Source: Chondrocystis sp. NIES-4102 (GTDB lineage: Bacteria > Cyanobacteriota > Cyanobacteriia > Cyanobacteriales > Xenococcaceae). From it: 64,000 bases of DNA. A program made the position numbers and the translations under genes. Below the pieces are notes generated by a model. It saw only the letters and a list, made by a program, of their open reading frames with translations. It did not search any database and had not been told where the DNA came from. Below are positions 55,765-64,000 of the stretch, piece by piece (the first letter of the stretch is position 1; every line of letters begins with the position of its first letter). The DNA lies in NCBI GenBank assembly GCA_002368355.1, contig AP018281.1, positions 2,356,001 to 2,420,000 on the forward strand, written 5' to 3'.

Positions 55765-55780
55765 CGTCTGGAGAAGTCAC
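55640..55780 (+). ncRNA. Probable TnpB guide RNA (reRNA) at the element right end
   Basis: TnpB guide RNAs come from the 3' end of tnpB plus the element's right end, and the guide is the adjoining host DNA. Here that scaffold would span roughly 55640-55780, with short stems such as CTCC/GGAG at about 55720-55740. The guide would begin at 55781, inside the NACHT gene. The 5' limit is a guess. Confidence 0.45.
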
Positions 55781-57140
55781 CTTATTAAACTACATTGAGG
55801 CTGAGTTGTTAGATTGTGGAATTTTAGCAAGCGATACAGTTGAAATATTGATCGAAGGCAAAATTTTACTATTGCTAGATGGACTAGATGAAGTGTTAGA
55901 TCACGATAAACATATAATTAGCCAGGAAATAGTCAGATTTTCCGAAAAATATAGTAAAAATATCTTGATCGTTACCTGTCGCACCCCAGCCAAAACTAAC
56001 ACCCTCAGACGTTTTAGCGATATCGAAATCACACCCTTTACTCAACGGCAAATTATCGCTTTTACCCACAAGTGGTTTGCCATATTTACTAAAAATCATC
56101 TTTCTAATCAGGATATCGGCAGACAATTTTTAGCACAACTAGACTTACCTGAAAATTTGCCCTTGCGCCGACTGGTTGCCACGCCTTTATTTTTACATCT
56201 TGCTTGTTGGGTATTCCATCGTCAAGAACAATTTCCTAGTAAAAAAGCTGAATTTTATAAACAATGCCTGTATTTGCTTTTAAACAAATGGGACACAATT
56301 AGAGGAATTAAACGAGATGAAGTTTATCAAGGGTTTAGTTTGCCACAGAAGCTTAAATTAATTAGTATGCTTGCAACTAAAACTTTTGAAAAAGGGGTAT
56401 ACTTCTTTGAACAATCAGCTATCCAAGATTATATTAGTGACTTTATTTGCAATTTACCCAACGCTCCAAGTGATCCTGAAGAATTAGAATATGATAGCGA
56501 AATAGTTTTAAAAGAGATAGAGTTGCAACATGGAATAATAGTAGAAAGAGTACAAGGAGTTTTCTCTTTTTCCTGTTTAACTTTTCAAGAATATTTTATA
56601 GCTCGTAAAATAGCTCTTTATGAACATTTACAGTCATTATCAGTTTTAAAAAGTTTAGTCACTCATATAAGTGATCCACGCTGGCGCGAAGTGTTTATCT
56701 TAACCGTTACTATGTTGCGTAGTGCCGATCGCTTAATCTCTTTAATGAAGCAGGAAATTGATAATCTAGTGGCATCAGATGCTTATGTGCAAGAGTTTTT
56801 AACTTGGGCTAGTCAGACATATTTAGTAACATTGCAACCGACTTTAAGTACTACTAGTTTCGCCTTTACTCAAATTCAAGCTCAAATGTCTTCCCCTCAG
56901 CAAGAAATGATCTTGCAATCATGGTGGCAAAATGATCATCTTTCTTTGTCTGAGCGATTAGAAACAGTGGCTTCTGTTCATCGTAGTATAGAGTCTGACT
57001 GGAATTTTAGTTTAGAACAACAGCAAATTTTAGAACGATACTATAATGCTAACAAGCTACTAATCGACTGTCTAAATAGTAATTGTCAAGTTACCTTTGC
57101 ATTACGTAGGGAAATTGAAACAGCTTTACTATTGTTTTAG
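55781..57140 (+). pseudogene. NACHT NTPase gene, 3' part
   Basis: Continuation of the interrupted gene: the frame resumes as LLNYIEAELLDCGI at 55782. It holds Walker B (KILLLLDGLDEVLD), the sensor region (NILIVTCRTP), the winged-helix part of NACHT (LRRLVATPLFLHLACWVF) and the SFSCLTFQEYFIARKI motif before a C-terminal helical domain of the NCH2 type. There is no decay beyond the insertion. The restored protein would have 677 residues. A separate internal start for this fragment is unlikely to give an active ATPase. Confidence 0.87.
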
Positions 57141-57174
57141 TTAGATAAATTATAAATACTTGAGAAAATAAATC

Positions 57175-58017
57175 TTGAAACAACAATTGTCATTAAGCGA
57201 TAATTTACTTGCACCTATCATCTTGGTAGGATTGGTTCTCTTAATTGGATTAAATAGTTTTATTATTGTTAATCCTGGAGAGGCTGGAGTTATCAGTATT
57301 TTAGGTAAAGCTCAAGATGGAGTTTTATTAGAAGGGATTCATTTAAAACCCCCTGTAATTTCCGTTGTCGATATTTACGATTTAACAGTACAAAAATTTG
57401 AAGTACCAGCCCAAAGCTCAACCAAAGATTTACAAGATTTATCAGCTAGTTTTGCAATCAACTTTCGTCTCGATCCTTCTTTAGTTGTAGAAATTCGTCG
57501 GACACAAGGAACTTTAGCGAATATTGTTTCTAAAATTATTGCACCCCAAACCCAAGAATCCTTTAAAATTGCTGCTGCAAGACGCACGGTAGAGGAAGCT
57601 ATTACCCAAAGAAATGAACTTAAACAAGACTTTGATGATGCTTTAAGCGATCGCTTGGAGAAGTATGGTATTGTTGTACTAGATACTAGTGTTGTAGATC
57701 TAGAGTTTTCTCCAGAATTTGCCAAAGCAGTAGAAGAAAAACAGATTGCTGAACAAAGGGCTAAAAGAGCTATTTATGTGGCTCAAGAAGCTGAACAAGA
57801 AGCACAGGCGGATATTAATCGTGCTAAAGGTAAAGCAGAGGCACAGAGATTATTGGCGGAAACTTTAAAAGCCCAAGGAGGTCAATTAGTTCTACAAAAA
57901 GAGGCAATTCAAGCTTGGAAAGAGGGCGGATCTCAAATGCCTAAAGTATTGGTTATGGGAGGCAAAGAGCAAGCAGGTATTCCTTTTTTGTTTAATCTGA
58001 GCGATGTTCAGCAATGA
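57175..58017 (+). CDS. Prohibitin-like SPFH-domain membrane protein
   Basis: A 280-residue protein with an N-terminal membrane helix (LLAPIILVGLVLLIGLNSF), an SPFH/band 7 domain (about 32-200, VNPGEAGVISILGKAQDGVL, VPAQSSTKDLQDL) and a C-terminal helical coiled region (EQRAKRAIYVAQEAEQEAQADI in parts). Prohibitins form ring assemblies in membranes and affect membrane proteases. The start is TTG 57175. It lies 34 bp after the NACHT gene on the same strand, so co-transcription is possible. Confidence 0.9.
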   Translation: MKQQLSLSDNLLAPIILVGLVLLIGLNSFIIVNPGEAGVISILGKAQDGVLLEGIHLKPPVISVVDIYDLTVQKFEVPAQSSTKDLQDLSASFAINFRLDPSLVVEIRRTQGTLANIVSKIIAPQTQESFKIAAARRTVEEAITQRNELKQDFDDALSDRLEKYGIVVLDTSVVDLEFSPEFAKAVEEKQIAEQRAKRAIYVAQEAEQEAQADINRAKGKAEAQRLLAETLKAQGGQLVLQKEAIQAWKEGGSQMPKVLVMGGKEQAGIPFLFNLSDVQQ

Positions 58018-58039
58018 TTAGTTACTTAAGTAGGGAAAT

Positions 58040-58273
58040 TTATTTAAAATCCACATTAATAAGTGATTGACGGGGAAATAGACTTACCACAAATTGACTA
58101 ATGTTAGCTTTTATTTGTTGACTTCCACTTCTATAAGGTTGAGGTAAAAAAACGTCTCCTGCTATAATCCAAAAGACCAAAATAGTAAAACACAATTCAA
58201 CAAATAATTTCCAGCGCATTGTTTTTAACCAAGATTTTAAGCTAATTTTTTCAATTTGAAATAGCAGTCTCAA
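58040..58273 (-). CDS. Small membrane protein of unknown function
   Basis: 77 residues from TTG 58273, or 59 from ATG 58219 (MRWKLFVEL). One hydrophobic helix (LCFTILVFWIIAGDVFL) is followed by a polar tail (PQPYRSGSQQIKANISQFVVSLFP). The pattern WK(L)xVEL...IAGDVFLP looks like a conserved short cyanobacterial protein I cannot name. It is convergent with the prohibitin gene. Confidence 0.55.
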   Translation of the reverse strand: MRLLFQIEKISLKSWLKTMRWKLFVELCFTILVFWIIAGDVFLPQPYRSGSQQIKANISQFVVSLFPRQSLINVDFK

Positions 58274-58448
58274 GTTTTATCTTAAAAATATGAAGACTGT
58301 ATAAATTTATGCCTATCTTAATCTCAGTCTAATCACCCCAGAACAATATAACTTCAGTATTCCTACCAAAATAATTGCTTTCTTTCTAATAAGCATTCAG
58401 AGTTTTCTCCCAAAAACATTTACTTGAATTTAATTAATATGATAAGAA

Positions 58449-58478
58449 AACCGCCTCTAGAAATTACTAAAAGCGGTT
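58449..58478 (-). terminator. Likely terminator after the BI-1 gene
   Basis: On the minus strand AACCGC pairs with GCGGTT, followed by TTCTT. It lies about 50 bp downstream of the BI-1-like stop. The U-run is weak. The rest of 58274-58526 has no gene. Confidence 0.6.
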
Positions 58479-58526
58479 AAATAAATTATTCAATTAATGA
58501 GCAATTAACTACTAATCACTTAATAA

Positions 58527-59255
58527 TTAATCACGGCTATTCATGGCGATTAATAAACGTAGGATAAAGACAAACAGGTTGATATAAGTAAGATACATAG
58601 AAAGGGCAGCAGGTAAATACTGTTGATCTTCATAGGTACGAGGCAAAACATAAAAATCAACTACAGCAACGCCTGCAAACAAAGCTACACCCACACCAGA
58701 AATAGCAATTTCTAACCAACTAGGAGTGTATACCCCAAAGACAGAGAAAAGTAATTGTCCTACTAACACAACGAGTAAGGCTGTTACCCCAAGACGGACT
58801 GTCTGTGCCAGGGCTAGACCATCTTGATCGCTAAGATTTGATCCTATATTACGCCCTAAAATAAAAGTTACACCACACCCAAGGGCAGCAATACCAACCC
58901 CTTGAATGCCCACGCCCGAAGTACTCAAAGCTAAATAAATGATACCGCTAAGAGTATAACCAGATAAAAGACTATAAAGAGCTAGTAGAGGTAAAGCAGT
59001 ACTATTGTTACCTTGAGTTGCAACGTTGCGAGCTACGAAAAAGAGAACCAATTCCGCAATCATTGCCCCAAAAAAGGTAGGCATAAATAGATCAGGACGA
59101 GAGGCAATTACTCCCAAACCGCCATAAGTACCAAGAGCGGTTAAGATTAGACCTCCACCTAAATATGGTAAAGCATTATTAATGACATTGGGCCCAAGGA
59201 TAGGTTGCCCTTGTGCTTGCTGCATTGCTTTTCTAAAATTGCTTGTGTTACTCAT
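58527..59255 (-). CDS. Bax inhibitor-1/YccA-family membrane protein
   Basis: A 242-residue protein with seven membrane helices and the BI-1 pattern: N-terminal polar segment, LTALGTYGGLGVIA, GYTLSGIIYLAL, VVDFYVLPRTY and the C-terminal helix YINLFVFILRLLIAM. Bacterial relatives are pH-gated calcium leak channels or protease regulators. The role here is unknown. Confidence 0.9.
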   Translation of the reverse strand: MSNTSNFRKAMQQAQGQPILGPNVINNALPYLGGGLILTALGTYGGLGVIASRPDLFMPTFFGAMIAELVLFFVARNVATQGNNSTALPLLALYSLLSGYTLSGIIYLALSTSGVGIQGVGIAALGCGVTFILGRNIGSNLSDQDGLALAQTVRLGVTALLVVLVGQLLFSVFGVYTPSWLEIAISGVGVALFAGVAVVDFYVLPRTYEDQQYLPAALSMYLTYINLFVFILRLLIAMNSRD

Positions 59256-59433
59256 GATTTTTTTAACTAAATCAATATTGATAGTTTAAGTTTACTGATC
59301 TACTTTGATCTTAATTCAACCAACAATTTTAAGGCTTGGGCTGATTACCGTAATTTCTAACAATTAACGAAACCTAGTATCTGCGTAAGTTGGTAAACTA
59401 AAGTTAAGAATAATCAAGACTGTATAAAAAGCT

Positions 59434-61176
59434 ATGTCAGTAGTAAACAAAGCCAAAGATGTTCAGGTATTTCCTGTAGCTACTAATACTCGTGTACTGC
59501 GATCGCGTACTTGGGATCGTCTAAAGTTTGAAATAGAATATGGTCTACAAAAAGGCACTACAGCTAATTCTTATTTAATCGAAGGGGATAAAATAGCTTT
59601 ATTAGATCCACCAGGGGAATCCTTTAGTGAGATTTTTCTTGAGGCATTACAGGCAAGAATTGAGCCGAAAAAGATTGATTATCTGATTTTAGGACATATT
59701 AATCCCAATCGCGCTACAACCGTTCAGCAATTATTAAGTATAGCTCCCCAAATTACCATTGTTTGTACTAATCCTGGGGCAATTTCTCTACGGAAGATTT
59801 TAGCCGAGGCAGATTTAGAGTTAAATATTCAGGTAATTAAAGGGGAAGAAACCTTAGATTTAGGTCAAGGACATATATTAGAATTTATTCCCACTCAAAA
59901 CCCACGTTATCCTGATCATCTTTGTACCTACGATTCTAAAACCCAAGTTCTTTATACAGATAAACTTTTTGGTTGTCATGTATGTGGCGATCGCGTTTTT
60001 GATGAAGGGTGGACTATAGATTTAGAAGATCGTCGTTATTATTTTGACTGTATAATGGCATCCCATGCCCGTCAAGTATTAACTAGTTTGGATAAATTGG
60101 CGGATAAACCTGCTCGTATTTATGCTACAGGACATGGATATCTAGTTAAATATAGTGTTAATGAATTAACTCATGATTATCGTACTTGGGCGCAAAATCA
60201 AAATGATCGTGATTTGAGTGTGGCTTTAATTTACGCTTCCGCCTATGGTAATACCGCAACTATTGCCACCGCGATCGCTCTTGGCATTACAAAGGCAGGA
60301 GTTGCAGTAGAATCGATCAATGCAGAATCAGCTAAACCCGAAGAAATTCAAACCGCGATCAAAAAATCCGTTGGTTTTATTATGGGATCACCCACATTAG
60401 GTGGACACGCCCCTACCCAAATTCAATCTGCTTTAGGTATAGTCTTGGCAAATGCAGCTAAAACCCAGCTTGCAGGCGTATTTGGTTCTTTTGGCTGGAG
60501 TGGCGAAGCAGTAGATATTTTAGAGAATAAGTTTCGTAATGCTGGGTATAAATTTGGATTTGAACCAATTAGAGTAAAATTTACCCCCACCGATGCCGTA
60601 TTAAAAACCTGTGAGGAAGCAGGTACAGATTTTGCCCAAACCCTCAAAAAAGCCAAACGCGATCGCAAGAAAGTAAGACAAGCACAGGGTATTACTTCTG
60701 ATGTTGATCGTACTGAACAGGCTCTAGGAAGGCTCGTTGGTTCACTTTGCATTGTTACTACTAAAAAAGATGAGGTTTCAGGAGCGATGTTAGCTTCTTG
60801 GGTATCTCAAGCAACTTTTAACCCACCTGGCTTAACTGTAGCTGTGGCGAAAGATAGGGCTATAGAATCTTTGTTGTTTACAGGTAATAGTTTTGTTTTA
60901 AATGTTTTACCAGAAGGTAAGCATCTTAGTTTAATGAAACATTTCCTTAAACCCTTTGCCCCAGGTGCAGATCGCTTTGAAGGGGTAGCAACGGCAACCG
61001 CTACTAATGGATGTCCAATTTTAAATGATTCTTTGGCTTATGTGGAATGTCAAGTAGCTAATCGTATGGAATGTGGCGATCATTGGTTATTATATGCTGT
61101 TGCTGATCAAGGGAAAGTTTTACAATCTGAAGGTATTACTGCCATTCATCATCGTAAATCAGGAACTCATTATTAA
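59434..61176 (+). CDS. Flavodiiron protein, Flv1/Flv4 class
   Basis: A 580-residue three-module protein: metallo-beta-lactamase-like (1 to about 255), flavodoxin-like (about 262-405, IYASAYGNTATIA, GSPTLGGHAPT) and C-terminal NAD(P)H:flavin reductase (about 428-575). This is the cyanobacterial arrangement for light-dependent O2 reduction. The first diiron motif, normally HxExD, reads H88-I-N-P-N92, and a later histidine is replaced (PRYPDH), as in Flv1 and Flv4, which form heterodimers with Flv3 and Flv2. No partner gene is adjacent; by absence of an flv2-flv4 operon I lean towards Flv1. Confidence 0.88.
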   Translation: MSVVNKAKDVQVFPVATNTRVLRSRTWDRLKFEIEYGLQKGTTANSYLIEGDKIALLDPPGESFSEIFLEALQARIEPKKIDYLILGHINPNRATTVQQLLSIAPQITIVCTNPGAISLRKILAEADLELNIQVIKGEETLDLGQGHILEFIPTQNPRYPDHLCTYDSKTQVLYTDKLFGCHVCGDRVFDEGWTIDLEDRRYYFDCIMASHARQVLTSLDKLADKPARIYATGHGYLVKYSVNELTHDYRTWAQNQNDRDLSVALIYASAYGNTATIATAIALGITKAGVAVESINAESAKPEEIQTAIKKSVGFIMGSPTLGGHAPTQIQSALGIVLANAAKTQLAGVFGSFGWSGEAVDILENKFRNAGYKFGFEPIRVKFTPTDAVLKTCEEAGTDFAQTLKKAKRDRKKVRQAQGITSDVDRTEQALGRLVGSLCIVTTKKDEVSGAMLASWVSQATFNPPGLTVAVAKDRAIESLLFTGNSFVLNVLPEGKHLSLMKHFLKPFAPGADRFEGVATATATNGCPILNDSLAYVECQVANRMECGDHWLLYAVADQGKVLQSEGITAIHHRKSGTHY

Positions 61177-61445
61177 TTGATAATTACGTTTGTGGTTTGA
61201 CTGTACAGCAATATTTATTAAATGTGTAGGCTGTTCTATGGTAGTAAAGCTTGGCAGGATTATCTTTATTTTTAAAATGCAATTGCTATAGTTAAAATTT
61301 GCAATCTTTCTGCTTTACTATAGCACTACGTAAAAACGCTCTTGACATTTTTGATATATTACCTATTTGCTTTATCTTATTCTTTAGGACTACCTATAAG
61401 CCGATTAATAGTAATGTTTTAATCTAATTTTGTACGACTACACTA

Positions 61446-62228
61446 GTGTTAATTTTAATTGCTTCTGCTAAAACCTTAGATTTTGAAACTCCTGTAACTA
61501 TCGATCGCTTCGCTCAACCTGATTTTTTAACTGAAGCTGAAATTTTGGTAAAACAATTACGTAACCTATCAGTATCAGAAATTGCCTTAATGATGAAAAT
61601 GAGTGATAAATTAGCTAAGGTTAATGTTTCTCGTTATCAAACCTGGCAATCAACCTATGATAATACTCAAGCCAAACAAGCTTTATTAGCTTTTCAGGGG
61701 GATGTCTATCAGGGATTAAAGAGCGATCGCTTTACTACGGATGATTTTGATTTTGCTCAGGATCATTTAAGAATTTTATCTGGTTTATATGGTTTACTTA
61801 AACCTTTAGATCTAATTCAACCCTATCGTTTGGAAATGGGTACTAAATTAACTCACCCTAAGTTGCAAGATTTGAAAGTTAATAATCTCTATGATTTTTG
61901 GCAAAATAAATTAACCCAAGCCGTTAATCAACAGTTAAGTAAATTAGATCAGCAAGTAATTATTAATTTAGCTTCTAATGAATATTTTAAAGTCTTGCAA
62001 CCCCAACTTTTATCTGGAGATATTATTACCCCAGTCTTTAAAGATTGGCACAATGGCACATATAAAATAATTAGTTTTTATGCAAAGCAAGCTCGCGGAA
62101 TGATGGCAGCTTATCTGATTAAAAATAAAATACAAAATATAAAAGATATACAAACTTTTGCCGAGGTTGGTTATAGTTATAATTCTGCACTATCAGATAA
62201 TAAAACTTTGGTTTTTACTCGTCAATAA
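61446..62228 (+). CDS. yaaA: YaaA (DUF328) peroxide-stress protein
   Basis: A 260-residue YaaA-family protein with GTG start at 61446 (MLILIASAKTLDF). Conserved segments are LSVSEIALMMKMSDKLAKVN, LLAFQGDVYQGL, LSGLYGLLKPLDLIQPYRLEMG (in parts) and INLASNEYFK. E. coli YaaA lowers free iron and protects DNA under peroxide. It is a single gene with about 270 bp of noncoding DNA upstream. Confidence 0.93.
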   Translation: MLILIASAKTLDFETPVTIDRFAQPDFLTEAEILVKQLRNLSVSEIALMMKMSDKLAKVNVSRYQTWQSTYDNTQAKQALLAFQGDVYQGLKSDRFTTDDFDFAQDHLRILSGLYGLLKPLDLIQPYRLEMGTKLTHPKLQDLKVNNLYDFWQNKLTQAVNQQLSKLDQQVIINLASNEYFKVLQPQLLSGDIITPVFKDWHNGTYKIISFYAKQARGMMAAYLIKNKIQNIKDIQTFAEVGYSYNSALSDNKTLVFTRQ

Positions 62229-62531
62229 TTATTAATTGTGTTGTGGGATATCACTATAAAATTCTCTTCTCCCAAAAAGCGATCGCCATTATCAAGTTAG
62301 CAGTTTTTGTTTACAATTATTAACAAACAATATTTGTGTTGCTAATTCAAACACTGACATATTATATAACTCTTAACTATTTAAACTGGTAAGTTTTATC
62401 TATACCATAACAATCAGTAATTTGATAATTTGACAACTATTTAAAAACGTTTATAGACTATTTGGGTGGTTTATATTTTTTCCAATAAATGGGAACTATA
62501 CATTAGTAACCATTAATAAACATCTTCACTA
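62229..62531. other. Intergenic, no gene seen
   Basis: About 303 bp with a HIP1 site at 62279-62286. It probably carries the promoter of the two-gene unit that follows. No RNA or terminator is clear. Confidence 0.4.
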
Positions 62532-62876
62532 ATGGAAATTTTAAATCCATCTATCGAGCAGCTAGTTACAGAAATAATAGCTGTCAATCATGCTTGGAAA
62601 GAAGCTAAACATTTATTCGATATTATTGATAATCCTTTAGCCAATTCCTTAAGGGATTTAAAAGCAAATTTACAAGTTAGATTGTTACGTAGCTACGCGC
62701 CAATAAAAGTTTATTTAACAGTAGATAAAAATCCTAATGCCGATTATGACGAACCCCTTTACGGTTTGCAGTTGGTGACATCAGTAAATGGCAGAAAAGA
62801 TGCTGCACATCTGCCCATCAGAGTTGCACAAGCCAATTTATCACAGTCAGAATTAGATCAATTTGTAAGAAGTTAA
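62532..62876 (+). CDS. Unknown protein, first in unit with ZorA-like gene
   Basis: A 114-residue soluble protein with a helical N-terminal half (SIEQLVTEIIAVNHAWKEAKHLF) and a beta-rich second half (IKVYLTVDKNPNADYDEPLYGLQLV). No motif or signal is recognised. It ends 21 bp before the next start with GGAG between, so the two are very likely co-transcribed. Its function may be tied to that membrane protein. Confidence 0.65.
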   Translation: MEILNPSIEQLVTEIIAVNHAWKEAKHLFDIIDNPLANSLRDLKANLQVRLLRSYAPIKVYLTVDKNPNADYDEPLYGLQLVTSVNGRKDAAHLPIRVAQANLSQSELDQFVRS

Positions 62877-62897
62877 TTTTTTAGGAGATACTAAGAA

Positions 62898-64000
62898 ATG
62901 GTTAATATTATCTTTTGCTTGGCTATTGTTGGAATAGCATTTTGGATTGGTCTAAAAGAACAGAAATTCATAAGTGATTATCAAAAAGAAGATTATGTCA
63001 TAGTCAAAGAATCTATTGACAACTTACAGCAATACAAAATAAATAATAAAAATATTATACAGTCTCAAAAAAAAGAAACTGAAATTATAAAATGGCTAAC
63101 TCAACATTTAAAAGGAGAATTGCATTCTTCAGGTTTTAAGCCAGAACAAGATAAAAATGGCGATTTTATTTTATTTTCTTACCCGTCTTTTTTAGGAAAA
63201 CCAGTACCTCGAAGTCCTGTTAATTTTGCTCCTGCTTTATTAACTGCAATTGGTATTTTAGGCACTTTACTGGCATTTTCCTAGGCTTACAAGGAATAGA
63301 TTTAGGAAATATAAGTGAAACTCAACAACTTATTTTAGCTAGTCAAAAGCTATTAGCAGGAATGAAAACAGCATTTGTAACTTCTTTATTTGGAATGGGT
63401 GCTGCTATTTTTTTCATTTTATATTTATCTTGGGGAGAACAGGAGCGTACTAAGATTCGTAATAAATTACGTAGAGAATTAAGCAACATTGCTTTTTTAG
63501 AAAATCCCAACCGTCTTTTATCCCGTTTAGATAACCAGGAAGATAGAGAAGTTGTCAAAACCCTACAAGCTGTTGCAGATAACATATCTTGTTTAAATGC
63601 TGATGTTATTGCTAGTGCTGTTAAAAGTGCGCTTGCATCACCAGATAGTCCTTTAGTTTCAGAATTAAAACAAATTATAGATAATACATTAGGTTTATCT
63701 AATTTAACTCCAAATGCGATAGCGTCTGCAACAACAGATAAATTTACGCTTTTAATTAATCCAATTTCTGAAGAAATAAAACAACTTAGACAATTTCAAC
63801 AAAGCCAAGGGCAAACTGTAGAAAGTTTAGTTAAACAATTGCGTAACGAGTTAATTGAGCCTGTCGTTACTAGATTAGATCAAAGTGCAGAATTAACTAA
63901 AGAAGCATCAGTAGCAGTCAGCAATTTAAAAAATGAATTAGGGGGTATTAGTCAGAGTTTAGCTGGCGCAGTAACTACTATTCAAACTTTCCAACAGGAT
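62898..64000 (+). pseudogene. MotA/TolQ/ExbB-like (ZorA-like) protein with frameshift, cut by window edge
   Basis: ATG 62898. The first membrane helix (IIFCLAIVGIAFWIGL) is followed by a soluble stretch, then a second helix (FAPALLTAIGILGTLLAF) where the frame stops at 63284. Coding clearly continues in the -1 frame from 63278: LGLQGIDLGNI, GMKTAFVTSLFGMGAAIFFI (third helix), then a long helical tail to the window end. Adding one T to the TTTT run at 63276-63279 restores a single protein. The LLTAIGILGTxxGL and GMxxAFxTSL patterns are those of the MotA/ExbB proton channel family, and the long tail recalls ZorA of Zorya defence. Real mutation or read error cannot be told apart. Confidence 0.75.

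Larger units (their letters stand above)
53859..55780. mobile_element. IS200/IS605-family insertion (tnpA + tnpB)
   Basis: A 1,922-bp element with divergent tnpA (minus) and tnpB (plus). Deleting 53859-55780 fuses AG|C into a Ser codon and restores the NACHT frame exactly; a shared C leaves a one-base ambiguity at the ends. There is no target duplication and there are no terminal inverted repeats, as expected for this family. The left end holds a hairpin region (53866-53920, with GCCCAGCATTC and GTGGGCTGGG), and the right end after tnpB holds short stems. Both genes look intact, so the insertion may be recent. Confidence 0.88.

Noticed and set aside
63270-63290. Programmed -1 ribosomal frameshift in the ZorA-like gene
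   Set aside because: No canonical X-XXY-YYZ heptamer and no clear downstream stem; a T-run length change explains it more simply.

Overview
The window is chromosomal DNA of a cyanobacterium. The evidence is the PSII genes psbE-psbF-psbL-psbJ behind rubredoxin A and Ycf48, an orange carotenoid protein next to its recovery protein (FRP), phylloquinone genes menA/menF/menD, Raf1, cyAbrB, a P-II paralogue, a flavodiiron protein and a group 1 sigma factor. The DNA is AT-rich and the HIP1 octamer GCGATCGC recurs throughout. Genus cannot be settled by eye. No rRNA, tRNA or CRISPR array was recognised.

Layout. 1-3.4 kb: a minus-strand accessory set (acyl-CoA dehydrogenase-like, PIG-L deacetylase, NodS-like methyltransferase). 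3.6-13.8 kb: an amino-acid binding lipoprotein behind two NtcA-type boxes, surE, a proline-rich secreted protein, a phospholipase-D-fold lipoprotein carrying an EF-hand loop, a thioredoxin-like ferredoxin, a LysR regulator, a cysteine desulfurase, a Phd/VapC toxin-antitoxin pair and succinate-semialdehyde dehydrogenase. 13.9-30.3 kb: CYTH, divergent P-II, Rrf2, cyAbrB, GT39, a CPA1 antiporter, a beta-CASP hydrolase, an RNase II/R-like protein that has lost its catalytic aspartates, TldE, RidA and MenA. 30.6-40.8 kb: menF-menD, rubA-ycf48-psbEFLJ, an EamA transporter, OCP-FRP and a BrkB-like membrane protein.

40.9-45 kb holds a nested mobile locus. An IsrB-like (RuvC, no HNH) RNA-guided nuclease gene with a structured upstream leader (probable omega RNA) is split by a group II intron that encodes an RT-maturase-HNH protein. 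The exons rejoin in frame exactly at the boundaries predicted from intron structure. 45-53 kb: COP23-like protein, GH100 invertase, a eukaryote-like phosphatidylinositol synthase, Raf1, SigA and a fasciclin protein. 53.2-57.1 kb: a NACHT NTPase gene of the kind linked to phage defence, interrupted by a complete IS200/IS605 element (tnpA plus tnpB); removing 1,922 bp restores a 677-codon frame. 57.2-64 kb: prohibitin, BI-1, Flv1/Flv4-type flavodiiron protein, YaaA, and at the edge a frameshifted MotA/ExbB-like protein with a long helical tail resembling ZorA.

Functionally, the core genes serve photosystem assembly, photoprotection, phylloquinone synthesis and carbon/nitrogen control. The most unusual content is the two accessory loci, where RNA-guided nucleases of transposon origin, a ribozyme intron and a probable defence ATPase are nested within one another.
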